Assembly (NCBI GenBank): GCA_033439765.1
Contig: JAULSN010000004.1
Location: forward strand, 2,986,001-3,050,000
Source: Lasiosphaeria ovina
Taxonomy: Eukaryota; Ascomycota; Sordariomycetes; Sordariales; Lasiosphaeriaceae
DNA length: 64,000 bases
Direction of reading: 5' to 3'
Position 1 is the first letter of the stretch. Each line of letters begins with the position of its first letter. This document shows positions 45,712 to 56,416 of the stretch, piece after piece. The notes under the pieces were generated by a model. The model was not told the DNA's origin. It saw only the letters and a list, made by a program, of their open reading frames with translations, and did not search any database. The position numbers were made by a program, and so were the translations under genes.

Positions 45712-46160
45712 ATGGCAGACCCTCTCTCGGTGGCCGGTTTGGCCAGTGCCATTTTATCTTTGGGGATCCAGGTCTCTGGGGGTATCACGACATACATCGA
45801 CGTCCTCGACTGCCGGGACGAGGATATTTCTTCCCTTAGACAGCGAGCCGACACTTTGCAAAAAACACCCCGCCTTGTTCAAACATCACTCTTGCAGTTC
45901 CAGGGCGACCACCAAGATGCGACAGAGGCGGTGCATGAATACCTCGACTCGTGCAACAAGGAACTCAAGTCTTTAGAGAGCCTCCTGGTCAAATTAACCG
46001 CGTACGACCAACCTACAACCGATCGGGCGCGCAGGATCAAGAATAAGGGCAAACGGTTGCCCTTTCCGTTCAGTCGTGGAAAACTCGACCAGCTGGAGAC
46101 GAAGCTGCGTGATTCAAATGCGGGTCTTTGACTGGCGTTGCAGATCCTGGGATTGTAAGC

Positions 46161-46915
46161 TGTTGAACTGCGTGCCTATATAGGCCTGAACTCAGCACCT
46201 ATATAGGGTGCACAATGCAGCAGGCGGAGCGGAAGCAAGGCGTGTAGCGTATGCCGGGAATCAAGTGCAGGGTAGGTCGGCCAAGTGCAGGGTGGATCGT
46301 AAGGAACTATGCCCTACGGTCCAGTCAGACTGTAGGGAACTGTGCCCTATAGTCCAGTACAACAGTGCTTCTGCGTAAGGCACTGAGGGAAGCGAGCTGA
46401 CTGCCACAGGTCTGTAGAACTCTGCTACAGGCCTGCCACTTAGACTGTGAGGACTCTGCTCAGCAGTCTACCTCGTAGGCTATAGGGGACTCTGCCTTAT
46501 GGCCAGGGTCTTCGGGACCAACTGTGGGTGCTGAAGAAGACGAAGAGGAGTTTGTATTATAGAAGGTATATAGTACAAAGAGTGGTGAGTGCGTTGCTTG
46601 CTTGCTTGCTTGGAAGGAAATCTATCTGAGGGAAAGGACAGGTCTGTATAGACCTAAGGTGGGCTCTCTAGAAGGTTCTAGAGACCCACAGGCTCCGTAG
46701 ATGGCTCTGTATTCTACAGTCTTCTAGTGGGCTTGTCTTCCGTGTGCCAAGTCGTATAGGGGTTTCGAGAAAGTGCTGTGGGGCAAAGTAAACAATCTAG
46801 GTATAGCGCCCTCAGCACCCACATAACGGCCACAACACTCACAACTCCAACACAGCTACTGCAGTGCCCTACACTTCAGGACCCTACAACCCTGGTAACT
46901 AGCCATACTTTAACA
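46161..46915 (+). mobile_element. 755-bp solo LTR in intron 1
   Basis: The LTR begins TGTTGAAC and ends TTTAACA (TG...CA with an inverted TGTT/AACA terminus). It is flanked by an exact 5-bp target duplication, TAAGC, at 46156-46160 and 46916-46920. Removing LTR plus one TAAGC leaves a normal 58-bp intron, GTAAGC...CTATCAG. The interior carries two CCTATATAGG palindromes (46175, 46198) and an array of stem-loops. A related sequence starts at 63565. Confidence 0.9.
46294..46504 (+). repeat. Array of stem-loops with shared RACTNTG loop
   Basis: Five hairpins, each of 9-11 base pairs around a 7-nt loop: 46294-46322 (loop AACTATG), 46328-46354 (AACTGTG), 46408-46434 (AACTCTG), 46441-46470 (GACTCTG, one bulge) and 46478-46504 (GACTCTG). 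Loops and closing G-C pairs are conserved while outer stems differ but still pair, the pattern of compensating change. Another hairpin without this loop (CAGTGC...GCACTG) lies near 46363-46384. Confidence 0.75.
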
Positions 46916-49900
46916 TAAGCAGGCCTTGTTTTTTTTGCTCCATAACCGTTTGTTTACCTTCTATCAGATCCGTATCACGATTTGGCATCGAGAAGTTGGC
47001 CACGCTGGAAGCTACTTCATCTACCCTCTCCACAAATCTTCAGGTTGTCCAGTCCGAAGTGTCGGCAATGAGACTCCCCATCCAAGACATACACAGTACC
47101 CTATCGTTGTTGCAGACTCGCCTCGACAGCTTCGATAATCGGATTGGGCAGCTATTTGTTCAACATCAAGTGATCAACGGAAACCTACAAGAGGTGAGGA
47201 GCCTAGCCCGCTTATGTCTATAAACTCAATCTCATCATGCAAGCCACAGACTACACCTGAGAAGAGTGCAAAGGCCACCCACCGGCTCCTCGCAAAACCG
47301 GCGACCTTGAAAAACATCCTCGACGCTGCAGAGGCTCAGGCGAGTACGTCAAGTGGGACGGAACTAGCGATCGGTGCTACGCCTTTTGGCCGTACGGTCT
47401 CCACCAGAACATATACTGGAGGAAGTCTGTCATGTCTCTGCCGACATCGCCGACGTTTCCGAAGCAAACAGATTGCCTGGGGCTCTGTGATCTTTTCGTC
47501 CGAGTCAGTCACCGAGCAGCATCTGCCTGGATGCCCAGCCGTTCAAGTAATGGTAGGCACAGATCGAAGCCGAAAAGTCGGCGTGACGTACACGGGATTC
47601 CGAAATCTGCTTAATGTGGCAGTCGAGCTTTCATTCGCAATGTCGTGGGGGGGAGGGGGTTCGAGTATCAGCCCTATCTTCACTTACTACCCCAGCGTCA
47701 ACGCGGAAACTGCACCAGTCTTCAGAATACTGACCTTGTTACGTAATTCCCGGGGGTTGGAATTATGGGAAGGGTTGATTCTGTCTGCGGTGTCCGCAAT
47801 CTTAGAGTTGTTTGGGGCCAAGAAGGCGTCTCCCCGAGAAGTTGACGCCGACAATCGATCCCTTATCCACCATGTGGCTGCATGTGTGAGTCACCATCTA
47901 AGTGTCCTGGGGCTTAACTCACCGATTTTAGATCACTATAGCTGGCGATCAACGGAACCGGCAGTTTTCAAGTCAGCCCAAGCTCAACCAGCTGCTCGAG
48001 CTTCTCAAATGCTTGTTTGACAACAAAGCCCCAGCGTATCGGTACGATTCATCAGGCAAGTAAGTCCTCAGCGTCCAGTCGGAAGTAGCTACTATAGCTT
48101 TCACGCGGCTTACTTGGGTATCGTGCAGTACACCACTTAGTAGACTGTTTTCGTCACTTACCTACCACAATGTCACTGATCCACTATTTGCCAACGCTGC
48201 AGACCTCATTCTACCATCCAATACCGAGGACGACATTGCATGTCTATCGGAACCTAGTGTGACATTATATGGGACGATCGTCGACCGATCAGGACGAGGG
48301 TTTGGTACAAATGGCACCACGGCACTACTGCACTTTCTTTCTGAGAGTTCGCCTGGAATCGCCGAAGGTCTGTATTACCAGCAACCTGCAAGACCGGTGC
48401 GAGTGGCCTGCTAAGATATGTTTTCAATGTCTAGCCTACGGCTGTGGTTCATTAAGCATGGCAGTTCTTTCCAACAACCTGGAGCAAGTCAAACACCTGG
48501 TAGAAAACCATCCTACCACTCTCGCCGAGCGAAACCTTTTCGGTCACACCCCGCTGCACCTCGCTACAGTCAGGCCATCATGCTTGCAAATTTTTGTGGG
48601 ACATGAAGCCACAGACGATAGACTTCTGAATCAGCCAGATAGGCCTGGTGAATTCGGAATGTCTCCATTGGAAACCGCCATCGTACTCGGCGGATTGCGT
48701 TGTCGAGATACCACAACTCGTCGTATGTGCGAAGGATGTGCGTGTGCCAAACCTACGGCCATCCTATTTGAGGCCGGCTGTGCGGTTCCTGTATCGGCAA
48801 GCTTACAGACCGTAATAGACCTTACATCAGAACGGTGCAAGCTGATGTACATACGGTACATAAAAGACCGGAGAGATCAACTGAAACAGCTCGCCCTAAA
48901 GCACATTTCAACAGCAGAAGCAAGGCAGATAGGCCTAGCCTCTAAAGGAGTTCTGGATGCTGCTGCTTCGCAAGTCATTCAATTCCTGAAAGACCAAGGC
49001 GTTGGTATCCCCGAGTCCCTGGCTGTCACGAGAAACGGACCATCATCGGTCTACGAAGCACTCAACTCGGCCGAGGACATGGAAGTTTTCTTCAAGGCCG
49101 GCTTCCACGACACGGATTCCTGGTGCAACGCCGACAAAGCAGAACTTGGGAATATCCCCAACTTTAATCGGAACCTGCCGGTTCTACATTGGCTGGCCAT
49201 GCATGGGGCCGACTCTTGTCAATTTAGGTCCTTCCGGACACAGAGAGAAATATTCGTCGCCAACTTTACATTCTGGACCATCGGCAAAGACGTCAGGTCC
49301 GGAACATATTCCTGGATTTTCAACGCTTTCCCGCAATTCGGGGGTTTTAAAGGTTCCAAGTCTACTGGAAGCAGCGAATCACTCCCTCTCGACGACCGCA
49401 TAGCTTGGATCCACAAAGTCAACGCTGCAGTACTTCCAACTGCCATTGCCGACAGCTGCCATTGCAAATGCTCCCCTAGGGGCTGCACTCCATTAACATC
49501 CTTCTTGAAGGGGGTGCTCTACTTGGACACCTACTCCTTTAAATTCAGACGAAGACGCTCTCCAGAGCATAGCGTTTCAGAAGACACAGATTTCTCAGGG
49601 GACAGCATTACAGTGGACACAGACTCGGCAGATGCCAGCGATGTAAAGGACGCAGACTCGGCAGAGAACAGCGTTACAGGAGACCCCCCCGAGGAGACCA
49701 TCGCAGGAAACGAAGATGACACGGGCGACATATCTATGTGGATGGCAGGCCCCCTGTCGAGGGTTGCCGGACGCCTGGCCAAATATTTTGAACTTTTCGG
49801 TTGCGATCTCGAGGTCAAACACCACACTGCAGCGCTACGCTATGTGACTTTCACCGTACTGGGAATCCCCCATACCTGCTGCAACCCTTACGGATTGAGA

Positions 49901-50272
49901 TGGATAGATGATACGTCATCAACTCTGGAGGAGGTGGCAGAGATCGAAGACGAACATGCGCACGAGCTTGGGCTATTGGAAGAGCTACTTGAAGCGTTTG
50001 AAAGAGAGATGCTTAAGATTCTACAGGACTCGAACCGGGGGGTTGCTGATGTCATTAGCTTCTGGAAACGGACTTGGGTGAGTCGAATGAGGGACGTTCT
50101 GGACCAACTCAATGGCAATGATCTGGAAGACGACAAGAGAAGGGCAGCTGAAGATATTGGGGTGAAGTGGTACGGCCCTCAGCCACCAAAAGTGCGAGAC
50201 AACCCCTACAAGAAACACAAAATAGAGCATTGGAGGCATGAGATAGAGAAGATTATGGCGGAGTGCAGATGA

Positions 50273-52166
50273 GATCAGGGAACATGGTGCTGCAAAAAGA
50301 ACGGTAGTTGTCACAAACATCAGTTCGCGATATGTTTAGTCAAGATTCCCCTGATCACGATGCTACCTTATCCCAAAGTGTTGCACGTGATCTGGATTGA
50401 CTGAGCATTGAATTGTCTGGTTAGATAGGTCTAAAATACAGGTAAAATAGCATCTTCTTATAGACCTGAATATCTCCACGAAAGTCCGTATTCAGGGCAG
50501 GCATTCCGAGCAAAAAGAAGGCCGTAGAAACGAACGAATCTCCGGTGTAAGGGATGCGGTCGGAATGAGGGTATTCCGAACGCAAGGGCGGTACAAAGGA
50601 AAGAAAAGCAGGCGTTTGCGTTAGCAGGGGTCATTTCTTGGCGATACAAAGTGTGTTAAAGTGGTTGTTCAACCAACTACCTACACATCCTCAGACAACC
50701 TACCTAGAACATCAAAATTGCTGTCATCATTTTACAGCATGAGTTGCACGCACACATGGGTCCACACAGAAACAGAATGAAACAGAACTCGGAAAAAAAA
50801 CAGTTATCAGGTAAGGGAAGTTCTCGCTCGTCTTCCATGTCTTGAATGACTAATTGTAGGATCACCTACACTTCAAACTCTTCCCGAATCTCGAGCACGC
50901 CGACCACTCGTCTAGCCGGCAAAAGAAGAGACGAGTTGGACAAGACAGCTGTAGAACGTCGTCTCTAAAAGAAGACGAGAAAAGAAAAGAAAAGGCAAGG
51001 GAAAAGCAGGCCACATGCCGGACCGCATCGAAACGGACCGCCCTGGTACATCTCGGGCAGTTTGCTTTCCTTTTTTGCCGTACCAGGCTCAACAGAGATA
51101 GCTGGGGGCTAATTAGAAGAAAGGAAACAGCAAAAGGCTCACCACTAAGCTGCCCACGTCGGTCGCTGAGGGTGGTTAGTAGTTGCGAAAAGTCCAGGGT
51201 TTTGGCTTCGTTATGGGTCCGACGTCGACTCGGTTCGAACGCCGGGGCATCGAGGGAGGCATCGCGGTTGTCTTCGCTTCCGTCGGGGAACCCCCCGCCT
51301 ATACCATCAGGCCATCAGGTAATCCTCGGAGGAGGGTTCGTTGGAAAGAGCTGTGGGATGGCTGCCTATAGAGTGCCTGCGAGGGTTCTTGCCGAGGGTT
51401 CTTGGTTGGGGGTGGGAGTTGGGATGGTTTTTCTTGGTGTGGGAGATTAGATGAAGATGGATGGCATTAAGACACCGAGGGAAGGCACCTCCTCGCCTGG
51501 CTTCAACTACCGCCCGCAATGTTCTTTTCCTATCGAACTTCCTCGACTTAGCGGGATCTGGCAGATTCAACAACATAGCCTCGATTCAGGTCTGTTTCGC
51601 CTAGATTGGTACTCCCCCCACACTCTGGAACCTAGGCTAGTCCTGACTTCTTTCTCGTGACGAATGGTAATGTTGGGCAACAGGGAAACACGTGGCCATC
51701 GTAAGAGAACTTCTTCCACCTTGAACCGAAGCCCGACACCTCGCATCGGCGGGTTTCTCCAAACCCAACTCCGCGTTTTTGTCCCAACGTGCCCCTGTCT
51801 TGCATCAATACAGGACGTGCATCCTGCATTTCTGCAGGGACTTAGTCATGCTGTTCTACCCGTCGACTCTGCCCCGCTCCAATAGTAGCTGACGATGCGA
51901 ATACCCAAGCGGGCTAGATGAGCCGGATGGCTTGGCGACGCGAGGACATCGTACACGAACGAGTCACGACGCGGTTGCTTACTGATGCGCTTTTATGCTA
52001 CGACGGAGTCGAACCATTACTTGTCGACGCGAGCGACCGGTGAGGCCCGGACGCCCGAGAACGCGTCTACCTGGTAGATTCACTTATCAGGACAAGTATA
52101 AAACGTTTGGGTGTAGACAATTATGACCATGCAGAGACCTCAGCCTCTAGCTACGCTCTGCCCGCC
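50273..52166. other. Long intergenic region
   Basis: This holds the dispersed repeat at about 50395-50630 and otherwise only unsupported short frames (for example around 51172-51885). The last part is the promoter side of the FAD monooxygenase gene. Confidence 0.4.
50395..50630. repeat. Dispersed repeat, copy 1
   Basis: Shares TTGCACGTGATCT, GCATTGAATTGTCTGG, CAGGGCAGGCATTCCG and other blocks in the same order with 62756-63000. Identity looks like roughly 70-75 percent by eye, with no shared protein reading. Confidence 0.7.
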
Positions 52167-53618
52167 ATGAGCGCCTTCAAGGTCATCGTCGTCGGCGGCG
52201 GCCCGGTCGGGCTGACGGCTGCGCACTCGCTCTCGCGCGCCAACCTCGACTTTGTCGTGCTTGAGAGCCGCAGCAAGATTGTGCTGGACGCGGGCTCCAA
52301 CCTCGTGCTGCTCCCCATCGGCCTGCGCGTGCTGGGCCAGCTTGGCCTGCTCCCCGTCATCGAGCGCGTCAGCTCGCCCATGAGCCGCTTCAAGCGCATC
52401 GACCACGGGGGCCGCGACCTCGGCGACACGCTGTGGTTTACCTATTTCAAGGAGAAGTAGGTCTGCTACTATCTTGCCCCCCCCCCGCCCCGACAGTAAT
52501 GCTGACCGGCTACACGCAGCCACGGCGCCTACCCCCGTGTCATCAGCCGCCACGACCTCATGCAGACGCTACACGACGGGCTGCCCGCCGAGGCGCAGGC
52601 CAAGCTGCTGCCCAACAAGAAGGTTGTGGACGTGGTGACAGGGCCCGACGGCGTCAAGGTGACGTGCGCCGACGGGACGACGTACGAGGGTGCCGTCGTG
52701 GTCGGGGCCGACGGCGCCCACAGCAAGGTACGGGACCTAATGCGCACGGCGGCGCTGCAGTCGGCCACGCCCGTCGAGGTCAACGACGCCAAGCCCTTCT
52801 TGACATCGTACCGGGCCATGTGGGTGCGCTTCCCGACCGTGGCGCCCGTCCAGCCCGGCGACGCCAGCGAGACCCACGGCTACGACTGCACCCTGCAGCT
52901 GTTCGCCGGCGAGGACACGTCCGTCATCGGCATCTACGAGCGCCTGGACGAGCCGACGCGCGACGGCGTGCGCTACACGCAGGCCGACGAGGCCCAGTTC
53001 ATTGAGCGCTGGGGACACCTGCCCATCGTCGGCAGTGGCAGCGACAACGGCGGCCCGAAATTCACTATCGGCGACGCCTACGCCAACCGTACGCAGGCCG
53101 GCATGGTCAACCTCGAGGAGGGCATCCTCAAGCGATGGAGCTGGGACCGCATCGTGCTGGCGGGCGACGCGGCGCACAAGTTCACGCCCAGCACGGGGGC
53201 GGGCTGCAACAACGGCATCGTCGACGTGGTGGCGCTCGCCAACGAGATGTACCACGCCTTCCGCGAGGTGCGGGGCGCGTCGGGCGACGCCACGGCCTTC
53301 CCTGACCGCGACCGGCTCCTCGCCGCCTTCGACGACTACCAGCAGGTCCGCTTCGGCACCGTCAAGGACGGGCTCGCCGCCGCCAGCCAGGCGACGGGCT
53401 CCGCCACCTGGTCCGACATGACCCACCGCTTCGTCGACCGCCACATCCTCTCCAAGCCCTCGCTCCAGAAGTTCTTTGCCACCTGGAACGCCCGCGCCCT
53501 CGCCCGCACCCCCGTCTTTGAGTACGTCGAGGGCGAGGAGCACATGGTCGGCAAGTTCCCCTGGGCCCAGCCCATCCGCGAGGCCGCTGCCCGGGCCGAG
53601 CCTGCCCAGGCGACCTAG
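52167..53618 (+). CDS. FAD-dependent monooxygenase (PHBH fold, PaxM-like)
   Basis: Exons 52167-52456 and 52520-53618 surround a 63-bp intron (GTAGGT, CTGAC, ACGCAG), giving 462 residues. The Rossmann motif is VIVVGGGPVGLTAAHSL, the DG motif GADGAHSKVR, and the GD motif LAGDAAHKFTPSTGAG, all in the order of group A flavin monooxygenases. The ATG at 52167 (CCCGCCATGA) is preferred because the protein then begins directly with MSAFKVIVVGGG. The C-terminus lacks the membrane helices of some meroterpenoid epoxidases, so a soluble hydroxylase or epoxidase is likely. It uses NAD(P)H and O2. It lies next to the aldoxime/nitrile genes, but this class does not normally make aldoximes. Substrate unknown. 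Confidence 0.9.
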
Positions 53619-53660
53619 CCTAGCCTAGCCTAGCCTAGGGGGTCATGGAGAAGCAAAAAG

Positions 53661-53754
53661 GGGTTTTGCCTGGGATTGGACCCGGGACGTCTCGCATGCG
53701 CTGCTGCTGTGGGGTGGACCCTAAGCGAGAATCGTACCACTAGACCAAAAAACC
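53661..53754 (-). tRNA. tRNA-Pro(AGG) with 22-nt intron
   Basis: The minus strand reads A-box TGGTCTAGTGG, anticodon arm TTCTCGCTTAGGG, a 22-nt insert (TCCACCCC...GCGCA) one base 3' of the anticodon, then TGCGAGA. The T-arm and acceptor follow, and a TTTTT Pol III terminator at 53655-53659. D-arm and anticodon arm match eukaryotic tRNA-Pro(AGG). The T-stem has one mismatch, the B box reads GGTCCAATCC rather than GGTTCRANTCC, and the acceptor stem is GGTTTTT/CAAAACC with one mismatch, so it could be weak or a pseudogene. Confidence 0.8.
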
Positions 53755-54182
53755 TAGGAGAGGACAAGCCTCCTGGTAGGTTGGGAGGAGGTGGGCGTAA
53801 AGTTGTTCATCTTGAGTGAGCGCAGGTTGAGTGTGGCAGGCTCAACAGACGCGTAGGAAACTTTGCTGGAATTTTTATGAGTTAGGGTAGCTATAGGTAC
53901 CGTCCTTTGAGACATCCTCAATGTCGCACAATACGCTTTTAGCTGCTCAGCAGGGAGGGCTAAGGTTGGTGTTTGATGTGTTGGATTGTCGCCTCTCCCA
54001 GTGCGAAATTTGCAGTGCCCGCGCCGCCTTCTTCGTTCTCGCCCCGTGGCGGTAGCAGCTATATCAAACGATTGCATACGGTCGCCACGGCGAAGCCTGG
54101 CACCGGGCGCTAGCATGGTCGGCACTAACTCCACGCTATAATTCGACTAACATTTATCTACTCATTTCGGCTTCTGCTTTCC

Positions 54183-54221
<39 letters not shown>

Positions 54222-54573
54222 CGCCATAAACTTATATCGCAAATTACATTTTTTAAAAAGGGGAAATAGAATTACTTCTTCGTCAAGGGCAGGGTCATGG
54301 TGGAAGCCAGAGGCTTCCGGGAGGACAAATCTAACTAGCCATGCCCGCGGGTCCATAAAATACGGCCAAGATATTTCATTCTTAGGCCGTGTGCTGCCAC
54401 CGAGATAAGAACCGAGTAGAGCTCTGCGTTGAGGATACTATGGGGCATGGAGTTTGGCGCATGATGGTGTATTTAGCTTGAAGGTGCGTCTTAATGCCTC
54501 GTATCCATGAATGACCACACATGATAAGAGATACAAGTCAAAGCCCCTTCCTTTTCTCCACCCGAACAGGCAT
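53755..54573. other. Intergenic with trinucleotide repeat
   Basis: A (CTA)n run of about twelve units occurs at about 54184-54220. No gene was recognised. The frame at 53754-54134 (minus) has no supported content. Confidence 0.45.
54184..54220. repeat. (CTA)n microsatellite
   Basis: About twelve uninterrupted CTA/TAC triplets outside any gene. Confidence 0.9.
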
Positions 54574-55659
54574 CTAGCAGATCGTCACCAACATCCCCGT
54601 GCTAGGATGACACCCAACATACTCAAAGTACTGCTGCTCAGGCTGCAACACCATGACCTCATGAAACACCCTCAGCGTGACATTATTCCCCAGCTTCTTC
54701 GCATACTGGAAAAACCCCCCAAAGATGGCCAAATGCGTCGGATGCTCCTTGCACCACTTCTCCAGGGAAGCAAGCTCGTCGAAGTATGCCAGTCCAAAGG
54801 TTCGATCGATGCCGTCCGGCTTGGCTGTCTTTGGATCAACGACCTCACTGAAGCGACAGCTGTAGCAACCGACCTCCTCGCCGTGGTCGCGCAGGAAGTC
54901 CATCCCTCTTGTCAAGACGGGATGCATGGTATCGAGGTAGAGGGTTCGCTCTTCAGGGGTAGTGTCAAGCCAGTCCTGCCCCGAGCGGATGACGGCGAGG
55001 TTCTTTCTGCCTGGGATGACCACTCTGCCGGTAGGGGTGACGTCCTCAGGGGGTGACCTATACTCATCTGGTGCGGCCTTCGCTCCCTCTAGGCCATCGG
55101 TCTGCGAGAGAGGGATCCTGTCGCGCATGCTCCCCCAATAGCCATGCTCCTTGACAGCTGCGCTCATGCACTGACCCATGTGAGCGGAACCTTCGCGGGC
55201 GGTATCGGTGTTGAAGAGTGTCTCGAAGCGGTCGGTCGTTGGGAAGAAGGCCTCGAGGAACCAGCCGTTGGGGCTGTCAGGCCCAAGAGCCTGCCACCAC
55301 GCTCTGAAGCCGGACTCCTCAGCCCATGACTCGTATGCGGCCTTGCTGGGCCAATACGCCAGGGCAGTGATGTTGTAGAAGCCCTTGTTGTCGGTTACCG
55401 AGGCCCATTCAAAGAAGGAGGGAAGGGTCGTGCTCGCTCGGGATGTTAAGAAAGCCGTAAGAGTCGCGCGAGAAGCGCCATCGGCGGCGTCAGAAGCTGA
55501 TTTGTGCTGAGCCCCTATGACGGCCATGACGAGCTGGGAGACATTCTCGGGGAAACGGATGCTGAAGCTCGGATACGGAGGCTGGAAGTCGGGGTTCGGT
55601 ACCTGGGCCGGTCGAGTCCGAGGACACTTCATATGATCTGCGATCGACGACACCAACAT
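54574..55659 (-). CDS. Aldoxime dehydratase (phenylacetaldoxime dehydratase family, heme)
   Basis: A single exon encodes 361 residues. PRTRPAQVPNPDFQPPYPSF at the start, HGYWGSMRDRIPLSQTD in the middle and HPTHLAIFGGFFQYA...TLRVFHEVMVLQPEQQYFEY near the end are the hallmark blocks of the family. They include the candidate proximal heme His (in HPTH), the distal catalytic His (in FHEVMV), and the Arg and Ser of MRDRIPLSQ. The enzyme dehydrates an aldoxime (R-CH=N-OH) to a nitrile using ferrous heme bound directly to the substrate N. No signal peptide. The nitrilase gene lies 0.76 kb upstream on the same strand, which could hydrolyse the nitrile. Confidence 0.92.
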   Translation of the reverse strand: MLVSSIADHMKCPRTRPAQVPNPDFQPPYPSFSIRFPENVSQLVMAVIGAQHKSASDAADGASRATLTAFLTSRASTTLPSFFEWASVTDNKGFYNITALAYWPSKAAYESWAEESGFRAWWQALGPDSPNGWFLEAFFPTTDRFETLFNTDTAREGSAHMGQCMSAAVKEHGYWGSMRDRIPLSQTDGLEGAKAAPDEYRSPPEDVTPTGRVVIPGRKNLAVIRSGQDWLDTTPEERTLYLDTMHPVLTRGMDFLRDHGEEVGCYSCRFSEVVDPKTAKPDGIDRTFGLAYFDELASLEKWCKEHPTHLAIFGGFFQYAKKLGNNVTLRVFHEVMVLQPEQQYFEYVGCHPSTGMLVTIC

Positions 55660-56416
55660 TGTGAACTGCTTGTTCCTGGGTGTTCTGGTATTCTGAAGAG
55701 TCGTCTTTGGGGGTGTTTTGGGGTGTGGAAAGCGATGCCCTGAGTCCTTCTAGGTATCTAGATCCTTCGTGCGGGTATTATCCCGTGAACTCGTCCTCTT
55801 TCCGCACCAACGTTGGAGCATATGGGCGGGCTCTCCCTTCCCCGGTCTTTTGTCCGCTTCGAGCGCCACGGGATTGCTGCCCAACCGCATGACCTAAAAC
55901 ACCAAAGAGACTACTTGTGGTGGAGCGTGGTGGAAGGCGTGAGTTCTAGTGGTATTTGCCCAATTTGCCGCATTATTATTGCGGCTCCAGCGGACCACCG
56001 TCCTCCATGTGCTACTGACACGAGGTCCAGACCCCCGTGCTCGTTCCACAACCACATTTCAGGGTCCTTAGTGTGTTGTGTTATCACCGACGACGCCACC
56101 AAAAACAACCTCGATCTCAATTGGCTAATACCCCACTCTCAACACCTCTACCGCATGATGTGTGAAGATGGCGTTGCTTTGTGACGCGAAAGGGCGAATC
56201 CTGAAAACCTAGAATTTCGGTTGTGGGCCTGGCTAGCCACTCAGAGGATAAAAGCAGCACTTTCGGGGCTGAGCTGCGAGTTTTCGGAATGGGGAAGACC
56301 TATTAGCGTCCTTCCCTCATTGTTTGAAGGACACATTGTGGGATGTAGTCAAAGGGATGGCCGCTTTGCTTCAGCTTGGGTACCCAACGAGCGGAGTCAT
56401 CGACCTATCAAGCCTC
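55660..56416. other. Intergenic between nitrilase and aldoxime dehydratase
   Basis: 757 bp with the promoter of the dehydratase gene. No supported gene within. Confidence 0.4.

Larger units (their letters stand above)
45712..50272 (+). pseudogene. STAND-like ankyrin protein gene interrupted by a solo LTR and one nonsense codon
   Basis: Six exons, 45712-46154, 46968-47193, 47250-47885, 47932-48059, 48129-48367 and 48435-50272, join in one frame of 1170 codons. All introns have good GT-AG sites. The start MADPLSVAGLASAILSLGIQ is the fungal N-terminal domain of STAND/NLR proteins, then a coiled coil (TLEATSSTLSTNLQVVQSEV...). The C-terminal exon has ankyrin units (FGHTPLHLATVRPSCLQIFV, GMSPLETAIVLGG) and acidic and helical tails. 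No NACHT or NB-ARC P-loop is visible. Two lesions: TGA at 46129-46131, where CGA would fit (NAGL-stop-LALQILGL), and a solo LTR in intron 1. If intron 1 still splices, only the TGA blocks the full protein. A shorter product from a later ATG is possible. Confidence 0.8.

Noticed and set aside
46590..46620. GCTTGCTTGCTTGCTTG run as a possible structural element
   Set aside because: It is a plain tetranucleotide repeat inside the LTR, without paired arms.
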